From contig JBMOQT010000229.1 in NCBI GenBank assembly GCA_049320945.1, positions 1-5,330 on the forward strand: a DNA stretch of 5,330 bases, given 5' to 3'. Numbering within the stretch: position 1 is the first letter of the stretch; every line of letters begins with the position of its first letter. Below, in pieces: positions 5,150 through 5,330 of the stretch. The notes under the pieces are model-generated. The model was given only the letters and a program-made list of their open reading frames with translations, had not been told where the DNA came from and made no database searches. Origin of the DNA: DYIB01 sp049320945 (GTDB lineage: Bacteria > Pseudomonadota > Gammaproteobacteria > Burkholderiales > Rhodocyclaceae). Position numbers and translations under genes: made by a program.

Positions 5150-5330
5150 ATGACGACCCAGCCTTCCCTCGACCAAACCGTTGCCACCGCCAGCCTGCTG
5201 CCATCCCGGACGGGCTCGCACCTGGCGGGTTATCTGCTCATCGCCGTCTCGGCGGCGTCCTTCGGCGCCATGGCCATCCTCGGCCGCTTCGCCTATGCCG
5301 CCGGCGCCAATACCGGCGGCGTGCTGCTGC
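5150..5330 (+). CDS. DMT/EamA-type membrane transporter, N-terminal part
   Basis: The first 60 codons of a gene that leaves the window on the right. After a polar N-terminus of about 25 residues, a hydrophobic helix follows (GYLLIAVSAASFGAMAILGR, 27-46), then FAYAAGANTGGVLL. This pattern, with a small-residue first helix and a following segment that leads into helix 2, is typical of drug/metabolite transporter (EamA/RhaT-like) permeases, ten-helix inner-membrane exporters or importers of small metabolites. The substrate cannot be told from this part. The ATG at 5150 has GAGG (5141-5144) 5 nt upstream, which supports the start. Translation from it uses codons like the other genes. It seems to be an independent plus-strand unit, unrelated to the queA-sec block. 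Confidence 0.75.
   Translation, partial: MTTQPSLDQTVATASLLPSRTGSHLAGYLLIAVSAASFGAMAILGRFAYAAGANTGGVLL

Noticed and set aside
4766..5221. Minus-strand open frame (151 codons) covering the integrase relic and the transporter start
   Set aside because: It is in a different frame from the integrase motifs, is rich in Arg, Gly and Pro, and overlaps the start of the transporter gene. No family character is seen.
1..5330. CRISPR array, defence system or other new multi-gene system
   Set aside because: No regularly spaced repeats are present, and no unassigned intact genes. Nearly all coding capacity is the conserved queA-tgt-yajC-secD-secF block.

Overview
The window is GC-rich chromosomal DNA from a proteobacterium, most likely a betaproteobacterium. 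The lineage call is inference from the style of the SecD, Tgt and YajC N-termini and from the gene order, not from a search. Most of it (1-4559) is one minus-strand block read right to left: queA, tgt, yajC, secD, secF. This is a classic bacterial arrangement that joins queuosine tRNA modification (QueA, Tgt) to the Sec translocase accessory complex (YajC, SecD, SecF). queA and tgt overlap by 11 nt. A short gap follows, with a candidate extended -10 promoter at the tgt stop and a strong Shine-Dalgarno site before a GTG-started yajC. An 81-nt repeat-rich spacer separates yajC from secD, and 27 nt separate secD from secF, which runs off the left edge after 35 codons.

Divergent to queA, on the plus strand, is a tRNA-Leu gene (anticodon CAA, 4660-4746) with encoded CCA. 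A good sigma70-type promoter (TTGAAG, 17 nt, GATAAT) with a GC-rich discriminator precedes it, and its -35 lies only a few bases from the queA start codon.

The right part (4747-5149) has no intact gene. It holds a small direct and inverted repeat cluster, then about 50 codons of the C-terminal catalytic end of a tyrosine recombinase (phage-type integrase) on the minus strand, with the catalytic Arg, His and Tyr region but no N-terminus. After the integrase similarity stops there may be an orphan plus-strand reading-frame tail and an 11-pair hairpin. This looks like the decayed scar of an element that once sat at the 3' end of the tRNA-Leu gene. From 5150 a plus-strand gene for a DMT/EamA-type membrane transporter begins and leaves the window.

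I see no convincing new system. The parts most worth a second look are the integrase scar beside tRNA-Leu, the yajC-secD spacer whose repeats could fold over the secD start, and the internal promoter at the tgt stop codon.
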